A DNA stretch of 5,604 nucleotides from Candidatus Binatia bacterium (GTDB lineage Bacteria > Desulfobacterota_B > Binatia > UBA9968). Location: positions 1 through 5,604 of the forward strand of contig JAICHC010000222.1 in assembly GCA_025922795.1 (NCBI GenBank), written 5' to 3'. This document shows, one piece after another, positions 1-5,604 of this stretch. Each line of letters starts with the position of its first letter. Positions within the stretch are counted from its first letter, which is position 1. Both the position numbers and the translations under genes were made by a program. A model generated the notes under the pieces. The model had not been told where the DNA came from. It did not search any database and worked only from the letters and a program-made list of their open reading frames with translations.

Positions 1-1284
1 CACCGAGTCCTTCCATTTCAGAATGCTGAAGAACGGTGTATTGGCACCCGCCGAGCGGCGGAATTCATCGTCGATCAAAGCGATATTTTGACGCAGCAAC
101 TCGCGCGTTTCGTGAGTCAGCCGACAGCGGTATTTCTGCGCGTCGTCGAAGATTCGGATTAGATTGTCCGGGCGATTTTTAATCACGTCCGCTTTCGTGA
201 CCGTCAGGTGGCCCTTGGTCAAGCGAATGCCCTCGCGCAGAGTTCGTCCAAAAACGTAGTCGGCGCCGAAGCCCGGGCGATCGCAATCGGTCAGCCGGTG
301 AATGATCAGCGCGGAAAGCCGACTGATCTGCGCGGCATGCATGTAATACGTGCGCATGAACACCTCGACGCCGCGCAAGCTTCCCTCGCCCTGAAAGCCA
401 AGCGCCGAGCTGACGTGCTCCTGTTGCTCGAAGGTCAGTTGGTCTTGGTGTCTGCCGCTGGAAAAGTGCAGCTCATTGCGCACGCGTAACAAGAAGTCCT
501 GCGATTTTTTCAAGTGGGCGATGTCGGCCGGGCTGACTATGCCGGTGAGCGCCAGCGCGTCGAGATCTTTAGCCCTGAGTTTCGCTTGGGCGATCCAGCG
601 GGCCGTTTGAATATCCCTCAGCCCGCCCTCGCCTTCCTTGACTTCGGGCTCGAGCAGATAAACCGAACCGCCGTACTGCGAGTGGCGCGCGCGGTTTTCT
701 TCGAGCTTTTCGCGGATAAAGCGCCGGATACTCTTTTTGACTAGGCGGGGCGCTACGTTTTTTTCGAACTCCCGGTAGAGCGCAAAATCGCCGCATAAGA
801 ACCGCGCATCGAGGAGCGATGTGCGGACCCGCATATCGCTCTCGGCCAGACGCGCGCAATCGGAGACACTGCGTATCGCGTGACCGACCTGGAGCCCGGC
901 GTCCCACAACGTGTGCAGCAAGGTCTCCGTGGCGGCCTCGACAAACGGCGACACTTTCCAGGAATAGAGAAACAGCAGGTCGATGTCCGAATGCGGATTT
1001 AACTCACCTCGGCCGTATCCTCCCTGGGCGATAAGGGCAAAGCGCATATTGGCTTGGACGAAGCGATCGCTGCACGCGGCGGAAACTGATGTGAACAGAT
1101 GGCAAATTAAATGGTCCATCACGGTGGACCACGCCGCGGCGATTTCCAAGCCGCCGGCGCCGGCGCGATGCCGTTCTAGCAAGAGGGTTCGCCCGTTAGT
1201 GACATAGTCGCGCGCCAGACGCTTCAGGTCTTGATCTGACCGGGTGTCTTTTAGCAGCTCTAGCGAGATGGCGACGGCGTCCAT
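1..1284 (-). CDS. glnD: GlnD, PII uridylyltransferase/uridylyl-removing enzyme (N-terminal part, cut by left edge)
   Basis: Frame is open from ATG at 1284 to base 1: 428 codons without a stop, so the C-terminus is outside the window. GlnD uridylylates PII (GlnB/GlnK) when glutamine is low and removes UMP when it is high, acting in the cytoplasm at the top of nitrogen regulation. Seen: the nucleotidyltransferase motif GGYGRGELNPHSDIDLL at residues 88-104, with metal-binding Asp100 and Asp102; then the GlnD linker-domain motif EPEVKEGEGGLRD at 212-224. The family is usually about 850-950 aa, with an HD (deuridylylation) domain and two ACT (glutamine-sensing) domains after roughly residue 430; none of these is visible here. 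The start is bounded: an in-frame TAA, the amidase stop, lies only two codons upstream. No good ribosome site precedes it. Met56 is a less likely alternative. Family assignment is very safe; whether both activities are intact cannot be judged. Confidence 0.95.
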   Translation of the reverse strand, partial: MDAVAISLELLKDTRSDQDLKRLARDYVTNGRTLLLERHRAGAGGLEIAAAWSTVMDHLICHLFTSVSAACSDRFVQANMRFALIAQGGYGRGELNPHSDIDLLFLYSWKVSPFVEAATETLLHTLWDAGLQVGHAIRSVSDCARLAESDMRVRTSLLDARFLCGDFALYREFEKNVAPRLVKKSIRRFIREKLEENRARHSQYGGSVYLLEPEVKEGEGGLRDIQTARWIAQAKLRAKDLDALALTGIVSPADIAHLKKSQDFLLRVRNELHFSSGRHQDQLTFEQQEHVSSALGFQGEGSLRGVEVFMRTYYMHAAQISRLSALIIHRLTDCDRPGFGADYVFGRTLREGIRLTKGHLTVTKADVIKNRPDNLIRIFDDAQKYRCRLTHETRELLRQNIALIDDEFRRSAGANTPFFSILKWKDSV

Positions 1285-1290
1285 AAATAT
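1285..1290 (-). promoter_or_regulatory. Amidase-glnD junction, probable translational coupling
   Basis: The amidase stop and glnD start read TAA ATA TTT ATG on the coding strand, leaving six bases and no purine-rich Shine-Dalgarno sequence in the preceding 30 bases. Ribosomes ending on the amidase could restart on glnD. Coupling is inferred from spacing and the lack of a ribosome site; the sequence does not prove it. Confidence 0.4.
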
Positions 1291-2628
1291 TTACAGCGTT
1301 TTAACCATAAGGTTGGACTGGCCGAACTTCTCGATACCCTCGTAGAGCGCTTGCACCATCGCGTCCTGATAGTCTCCCCTGCTCATCACTCGGCCCTCGC
1401 CGCGGTTGGTGATAAAAAACATTTCCACCAGCACGCTCGGCATGCGCGCGCCGACCAGCACATAAAAAAGCGCCTTCTTGACGCCGAGATCTTTGACATC
1501 GCTCATGACTTTGGTCATGCCTCCGACCATTGAGCCCTGCAGTCGATGCGCCAACGTGATCGAATCTTCCAGCTTCATATTCTGGGTCATGTCACTCAAA
1601 ATGAATTGTAGATCGGAAATATTGCGGCGCGAAGTGCTGTTTTCGCGCGCCGCCAGGCGGATCGCTGCCTCATCGGTCGTGTTATCGAGATAATAGGTTT
1701 CGACGCCACTGGCATCGGTGTTTGGGCTTGCATTCATGTGCAGGGAAATAAACAGATCGGCGTCTTCCGCGTTAGCCGTCGCCGTGCGATCCTCGAGCGC
1801 GACATAACGGTCGTCATTGCGCGTCAGAACCACCTGAACACCCATCTCGGTCGTCAACTTGCGCGCGAGCTTTTTGGCGACACTGAGCACGATGTCTTTT
1901 TCGGCGATGCCGCCGTGGCCCATGGCCCCAGGATCTTTGCCGCCGTGACCCGGGTCCAAGACAATTTTACGCAATCCTTTGATGGCGGGAACTGCCGTCG
2001 GCGGTTTTGCTTCCCGCAGCGCAGCCCGGCGAGGCGGTTCCTCCGATCGCGCCGGTGCCTTGGACGCCCCGTTGGTGAGGCCTCTTTGGCCGTAAATATC
2101 GATCACCAGACGATAGGGATCGGGCAGTAGAAAGGCGTTGTGGGAGCCGAGATCATTCATGTCGAGCACGATCCGCACCACGTCTTGGCTGTACTGGCCA
2201 ATGCGCACCTGGCGCAACAAACCATCATCGACCGCGATCGGTTCTTTTGACGCCGCTCCCATTCGGGCGCCCGTTAAGTCGATATAGACTCGGGCCGGCA
2301 GTCCCTTGGCAGAGTCCGCTTTGAGTTGGCGCACCTCGTACTTGGCTTGTCGGGATAGCTCTAACATCACCCTTGTGTAACTCTTCCAAGACAAGAACCG
2401 CACGCCGGTAATCGCCGCTTTATCCGGCGGCACTGGGCGGTCCTCGGCTGTCGCGCCGTTTTCGCGAGGGCCTCGCTGCTGTCCCGAGATCAGCTCCGGC
2501 GACCGCACTGCAGCTCGGCTTCGTTTGGAATTTGGCATCTGAGCGGATACCGCGGCGGCGCTGAACCAAGCCAACGCCAGCATCCAAACTACGGCACGAC
2601 GAAACTTTAAATAAGATGTGCTCTTCAT
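1291..2628 (-). CDS. amiC: Periplasmic N-acetylmuramoyl-L-alanine amidase, AmiC type (AMIN + amidase_3)
   Basis: A 445-aa zinc amidase that cuts the bond between N-acetylmuramic acid and L-alanine in peptidoglycan; family members split the septal wall at daughter-cell separation. Residues 1-29 look like a signal peptide: basic start, hydrophobic stretch about 12-27, probable cleavage after Val-Ser-Ala29. A polar linker leads to an AMIN domain (about 73-180), which targets such enzymes to septal wall or secretin complexes. A Pro/Ala/Arg-rich linker (about 183-218) precedes the amidase_3 domain (about 220-436). Expected ligands are present: His228 in DPGHGG, Glu243 in the IAEKD stretch, His297 in SLHMNA, and catalytic Glu402 in SVLVEMFF. 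A 50-residue insertion at about 321-371 matches the place where AmiB/AmiC carry an autoinhibitory helix relieved by LytM activators (EnvC/NlpD). Gaps are 24 bases to mutS and 6 to glnD. The symbol is by architecture; AmiB is possible. Function is confident, exact paralogue less so. Confidence 0.94.
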   Translation of the reverse strand: MKSTSYLKFRRAVVWMLALAWFSAAAVSAQMPNSKRSRAAVRSPELISGQQRGPRENGATAEDRPVPPDKAAITGVRFLSWKSYTRVMLELSRQAKYEVRQLKADSAKGLPARVYIDLTGARMGAASKEPIAVDDGLLRQVRIGQYSQDVVRIVLDMNDLGSHNAFLLPDPYRLVIDIYGQRGLTNGASKAPARSEEPPRRAALREAKPPTAVPAIKGLRKIVLDPGHGGKDPGAMGHGGIAEKDIVLSVAKKLARKLTTEMGVQVVLTRNDDRYVALEDRTATANAEDADLFISLHMNASPNTDASGVETYYLDNTTDEAAIRLAARENSTSRRNISDLQFILSDMTQNMKLEDSITLAHRLQGSMVGGMTKVMSDVKDLGVKKALFYVLVGARMPSVLVEMFFITNRGEGRVMSRGDYQDAMVQALYEGIEKFGQSNLMVKTL

Positions 2629-2632
2629 AAAG

Positions 2633-2642
2633 CTCTCGCCTC
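2633..2642 (-). promoter_or_regulatory. Ribosome binding site of the amidase gene
   Basis: The coding strand reads GAGGCGAGAG just before the amidase ATG at 2628. GAGG sits 10 bases and GAGAG 4 bases upstream of the start, so either could pair with the 16S rRNA tail. It lies in the 24-base mutS-amidase gap and is the only recognisable Shine-Dalgarno-like sequence at the three gene starts in view. It supports this ATG as the start. Confidence 0.55.
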
Positions 2643-2652
2643 TATTATGCCT

Positions 2653-5235
2653 TTATTTCTTGGCTTCTTCAGTGAGCCTGTAAAGCATATTCAAAGCCTC
2701 GAGGGGCGTCATCTGCGATGGATCGAGTCGGCTAAGCTCTTCGCGCAAGCGGTTGTCGGCGGCGCCGAATAAGCCCATCTGCACTGGCTGTGCCGTCGCG
2801 GTTTGCGCATCCGCCCCGAAGCTTGCGCCGCGACCGCCCTGCCCGCTTTCCAGTTGCGTAAGAATTTCCTTGGAACGGAAAACAACTTCCGGCGGCATGC
2901 CGGCTAAACGCGCGACATGAATGCCATAACTATGGCTTGAGGCGCCGGGCACCAGGTTGCGCAGAAAAATAATATCACCACGCCATTCCTTGACCGCAAA
3001 ATGGAAATTCTTGATCCGCTCATGGGTCAAGGCCAGATCCGTCAATTCATGATAGTGCGTCGCAAACAAGGTTCGCGGCCGGCCGGCGGCATTGTGCAGC
3101 GCTTCGGCGACCGCCCAGGCGATTGAGATACCGTCGAAGGTGCTCGTTCCGCGTCCGACTTCATCGAGCAGGATCAAGCTTCGCCGGGTGGCATGATGCA
3201 GGACGTTCGCGGTTTCTTTCATCTCGACCATGAAGGTTGATTCACCACGCGCCAGTGAGTCCGCCGCACCGATGCGGGTAAAGATCCGGTCAACGACGCC
3301 GATGCGCGCATCGGCGCACGGTACGAAGCTGCCCATTTGAGCCAGGATGACGATCAATGCCACCTGGCGCATGTAAGTCGATTTGCCGGCCATATTAGGG
3401 CCGGTCAGAAGAATAATTTGTTGGGAGTCGGGTTCGATGGTGCAATCATTCGGTACGAACGCGCCGCGTCCGAGCGCCGCTTCGACCACGGGATGGCGGC
3501 CCTCGCGAATCGCGAGCCCTGCCCCAGTGTCGACTCGCGGGCGAGAGAAGTGGCGCGAGTCGGCCACCTCGGCCAGTGACACCAGAGCATCCAGAACCGC
3601 CAATGCATGGCTGATCGCTTTCAGTGCCGGGTAGTGCTCGCCGACGCGCTCACGCACCCGAGCGAGCAGAGCCAGCTCGATTTTTTCGATCACGCTCTCC
3701 GAGTTGAGCACTTTGGCCTCGTACTCTTTGAGCTCCGGAGTGATGTAACGTTCGCCGTTTGTCAGGGTTTGTTTGCGCAAATAATCCGCCGGCACCGACT
3801 TGAGATGCGAGTTGGTTACTTCAATGTAATATCCGAACACCCGGTTGTAGCGCACCTTGAGAGACTGGATGCCGGTGCGGCGCCGCTCGGCGGTCTCGAA
3901 CTGGCGAATCCACTCTTTGGCATGGGCGCGCAGCCCGCGAATCTCATCGAGCTCGCTATCGAATCCGGAGCGAATGAAGCCGCCGTCTCTCGTGGCAAAC
4001 GGCGGCTCGTCAACGATCGCCCGGGCAATCAAGCTCGGAACTTCCACCAGATCGGCCAGACCGTCGCGCAGCCGTGATAACAGCGGCGCCTCGACGGAAC
4101 CCAACAGGAGGCGAATTTCTCCGACGGCGCCGAGAGTTTCCTTGATCGCAACGAGATCCTTCGGCAGAGCTGTCCCCGAAAGGACCCGACCAGCGAGCCG
4201 TTCGAGATCCTGGACTTTGGTCAAGCCGCTCTTGAGCTGCTGGCGCAGCCCGTAATGGTCGACCAGTTCTTGGACGCCTTCATGGCGCTCGCGGATCATG
4301 GTTGGATCGATGAGCGGATATAAAAGCCATTGACGCAAGCGGCGCGCGCCCATGGGAGTCGAGCTCCGGTCGAGAAGATGCAGCAACGAACCCTTACGGT
4401 CGCCGTGATAGTTCGCGGTGAGCTCCAGATGGACTCGCGTGCTCTCGCTCAGGACGAGACAGTGAGACGCCTCATAGGGCGAGAGGTCGCGCAACAGCTT
4501 CAGCGACTCGGCCGCATTGGTCTCGAGATAATGCACGATCGCTGATGCCGCCCGCACCCCTCCGGTGACTTCGCCCGTTCCAGTAATATCGTTGGCGGCC
4601 AGTTTCCGTTTCGCGGCATCGTCAAAAGTTTCTTCTGCAACCGCCGACAAGTGAATCGCGGGGAATTCCCGGTAAAGCCGCTCGCGCAATCGACCGTCGC
4701 GATCGCTCAGCAACGCTTCGCTCGGCTGAATCCGACCGAGCTCGTCGAAAAGCGCGGCTTCCTCGGCGAGCTCCGTGCAGCGAAATTCACCGGTGGTGAT
4801 ATCGCTCAGGGCGAGGCCGAAAGCTTCGCCGTTTTTGCAAACTGCCGCCAGAAAATTATTTTCCCGGCCATCGAGCGCTTCGGCGGCGGTGACCGTTCCT
4901 GGCGTGATCACCCGCACAACCTCGCGCTTGACTACGCCCTTCGCGGTTGCCGGGTCTTCCACCTGCTCGCACACCGCGACTTTGTGACCGGCCTCGAGCA
5001 GTTTTTGAATATACGGTTCGGCCGAATGATAGGGCACGCCGCACAACGGCACCGAGCCGTCGTCGGTTTTGTTACGCGAGGTCAACGCGATGTCGAGAAT
5101 TTTTGCAGCGGTTTGCGCGTCTTCGAAAAACATTTCGTAGAAATCGCCCAGCCGAAAAAACAAGATGGCATCGCGGTAGCGCTCCTTGATCTGGAGATAC
5201 TGCTGCATCATCGGTGTGACTTTGGCCGGTTCCAT
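2653..5235 (-). CDS. mutS: DNA mismatch repair protein MutS
   Basis: Complete, 860 aa, close to E. coli MutS (853 aa). MutS binds mispaired or looped bases as a dimer, becomes an ATP-bound sliding clamp and recruits MutL. The N-terminus has the family hallmark TPMMQQYLQIK (7-17), then the mismatch-reading GDFYEMF with Phe32 and Glu34. Connector, lever and clamp regions follow (about 120-560; clamp section FGYYIEVTNSHLK near 467-479). The ATPase domain shows Walker A TGPNMAGKST (611-620, Lys618), signature STFMVEM (666-672), Walker B LILLDE with Asp691/Glu692 followed by GRGTSTFDG, and the switch His in ATHYHEL (725-731). After a Gly-rich linker come a beta-clamp motif QMGLF (819-823) and the C-terminal helix segment DPSQMTPLEAL (838-848) used for tetramerisation. 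The ATG is chosen because it gives the normal short lead before TPMMQQY; it follows the upstream stop by six bases. No defect seen. Confidence 0.98.
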   Translation of the reverse strand: MEPAKVTPMMQQYLQIKERYRDAILFFRLGDFYEMFFEDAQTAAKILDIALTSRNKTDDGSVPLCGVPYHSAEPYIQKLLEAGHKVAVCEQVEDPATAKGVVKREVVRVITPGTVTAAEALDGRENNFLAAVCKNGEAFGLALSDITTGEFRCTELAEEAALFDELGRIQPSEALLSDRDGRLRERLYREFPAIHLSAVAEETFDDAAKRKLAANDITGTGEVTGGVRAASAIVHYLETNAAESLKLLRDLSPYEASHCLVLSESTRVHLELTANYHGDRKGSLLHLLDRSSTPMGARRLRQWLLYPLIDPTMIRERHEGVQELVDHYGLRQQLKSGLTKVQDLERLAGRVLSGTALPKDLVAIKETLGAVGEIRLLLGSVEAPLLSRLRDGLADLVEVPSLIARAIVDEPPFATRDGGFIRSGFDSELDEIRGLRAHAKEWIRQFETAERRRTGIQSLKVRYNRVFGYYIEVTNSHLKSVPADYLRKQTLTNGERYITPELKEYEAKVLNSESVIEKIELALLARVRERVGEHYPALKAISHALAVLDALVSLAEVADSRHFSRPRVDTGAGLAIREGRHPVVEAALGRGAFVPNDCTIEPDSQQIILLTGPNMAGKSTYMRQVALIVILAQMGSFVPCADARIGVVDRIFTRIGAADSLARGESTFMVEMKETANVLHHATRRSLILLDEVGRGTSTFDGISIAWAVAEALHNAAGRPRTLFATHYHELTDLALTHERIKNFHFAVKEWRGDIIFLRNLVPGASSHSYGIHVARLAGMPPEVVFRSKEILTQLESGQGGRGASFGADAQTATAQPVQMGLFGAADNRLREELSRLDPSQMTPLEALNMLYRLTEEAKK

Positions 5236-5241
5236 GGGTGT
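5236..5241 (-). promoter_or_regulatory. MerR-mutS junction, probable translational coupling
   Basis: On the coding strand the regulator stop and mutS start read TAG ACA CCC ATG. The 25 bases before the ATG hold no AGGAG-like sequence, only G/C-rich regulator codons. Initiation of mutS may therefore depend on ribosomes finishing the regulator. This is inferred from spacing only. Confidence 0.4.
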
Positions 5242-5604
5242 CTAAGCCGCACCGCCGTGTTTGTCGTAGAGCCGCGCCGGCTTGCGCCGCTTGCGCGGCG
5301 CGAGGACTGCTCGCTTGGTTTCCAGGTCGAGCGCGCGCACCAAGCTGCCGATACCGAGCGAGAGCACGAACTGGCGCTTCATGGCATCGAGAATTTTTTG
5401 CCGATCGTCGGTGATCACGAACAGCTCCTCGCCGTCGGTCAAATACCTCAACGACTCGGCCGGGCGCGCTGTGCTTGACGAATGCAGCTTGAGAGGGCGC
5501 AAACAGCGTCGGATCATTTGCAGGCTGAAACCATGATGCGCCAGGTCTTTGACGACCTTGAGACAGACGAGATCGTTGAAGGAGTACAATCGCTTGGTGC
5601 CGCG
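5242..5604 (-). CDS. MerR-family transcriptional regulator (3' part, cut by right edge)
   Basis: 120 codons plus TAG are in view; the frame is still open at base 5604, so the first helix of the DNA-binding domain and the start are outside. What is seen begins RGTKRLYSFNDLV, followed by LKVVKDLAHHGFSLQMIRR. This is the typical second half of a MerR winged helix-turn-helix: the wing residues before LYS, then the DL..L..VK.L...G.SL..IRR helices. The TTG at 5589 falls inside this domain and encodes the Leu of RLYS, so it is not a credible start. The remaining 70 or so residues contain a segment LRYLTDGEELFVITDD, which may be a small effector or dimer part, and a basic tail (RKRRK) near the end. 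No metal-binding Cys cluster is visible, so a metal sensor of the classical MerR type is unlikely. Ligand and targets are unknown. It sits six bases ahead of mutS and is probably co-transcribed with it. Confidence 0.85.
   Translation of the reverse strand, partial: RGTKRLYSFNDLVCLKVVKDLAHHGFSLQMIRRCLRPLKLHSSSTARPAESLRYLTDGEELFVITDDRQKILDAMKRQFVLSLGIGSLVRALDLETKRAVLAPRKRRKPARLYDKHGGAA
5284..5301 (-). other. GC-rich hairpin near the end of the regulator gene
   Basis: The transcript strand can fold GCGCCGC-GCAA-GCGGCGC: a perfect 7-bp G/C stem closed by a GCAA (GNRA-type) tetraloop. It ends 39 bases before the regulator stop codon and 48 before the mutS ATG. There is no U-run behind it, so it is not a factor-independent terminator. 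It overlaps codons for a basic Arg/Lys-rich tail and may be only a product of GC-rich codon choice. An mRNA-processing or stability role is possible but unproven. Confidence 0.3.

Noticed and set aside
1140..1170. GC-rich repeat-like stretch in glnD (gccgccggcgccggcgcg)
   Set aside because: It encodes a short Ala/Gly run (residues 41-45) in the poorly conserved N-terminal part of GlnD. It is too short to be a meaningful repeat.
2644..2672. Possible internal promoter before the amidase gene: CATAAT at 2649-2644
   Set aside because: The -10-like box is good, but no matching -35 lies about 17 bases upstream (only a 3-of-6 match), and a transcript starting there would lose much of the apparent ribosome site. 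It is probably chance in the A-rich end of mutS.
3607..4077. Other long plus-strand open frames inside the genes (for example here, 1738-2130 and 208-489)
   Set aside because: All are in the same codon-aligned mirror frame opposite mutS, the amidase or glnD, and are explained by the same codon avoidance. No family motif or separate ribosome site supports them.
4651..5478. Plus-strand open frame of 275 codons running antisense to the start of mutS and the regulator
   Set aside because: It is codon-aligned with the real genes on the other strand, so it stays open wherever they avoid TTA, CTA and TCA codons, which is common in GC-rich DNA. Its translation has no recognisable motif, and both overlapped genes are firmly identified.
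5242..5589. Reading the regulator as a complete 115-aa protein starting at TTG 5589
   Set aside because: The TTG encodes a conserved Leu in the middle of the MerR DNA-binding domain, and the frame continues with family-like residues (RGTKR) to the window edge. The gene is truncated by the window.

Overview
The window is a compact block of bacterial housekeeping genes, all read on the minus strand. In transcription order (right to left) they are: the end of a MerR-type regulator, complete mutS, a complete AMIN-domain N-acetylmuramoyl-L-alanine amidase (AmiC type), and the first 428 codons of glnD. The gaps between genes are 6, 24 and 6 bases. There is no gene-free stretch to annotate, and I see no RNA gene, mobile element, CRISPR array, large repeat or factor-independent terminator. 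The promoter is probably to the right of the window and the end of the operon to the left.

The source is most likely a moderately GC-rich, Gram-negative bacterium. The amidase has an export signal and the AMIN + amidase_3 layout of periplasmic daughter-cell separation enzymes. GlnD has the canonical PII uridylyltransferase motifs. The protein character, including MutS with a GPNMAGKST P-loop, would fit a deltaproteobacterial or Desulfobacterota-like lineage (or a related uncultured phylum). That is an impression from protein character, not a computed placement.

Region by region. 5242-5604: 3' part of a MerR-family regulator, missing its extreme N-terminus. 2653-5235: mutS (860 aa), with mismatch-reading Phe-Tyr-Glu, ATPase motifs, a beta-clamp binding motif and the C-terminal oligomerisation helix region. 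1291-2628: secreted zinc amidase (445 aa) with all expected metal and catalytic residues. 1-1284: glnD, with nucleotidyltransferase and linker domains; its HD and ACT domains would lie off the left edge.

The genes do not form one pathway. They cover transcription regulation, mismatch repair, cell-wall splitting at division, and nitrogen signalling. What links them is layout: tight spacing, poor Shine-Dalgarno sequences before mutS and glnD, and the fact that all four lie in the same reading frame, separated by single stop codons. That points to translational coupling in one transcript. I did not find a convincing undescribed system; the observations offered are modest.
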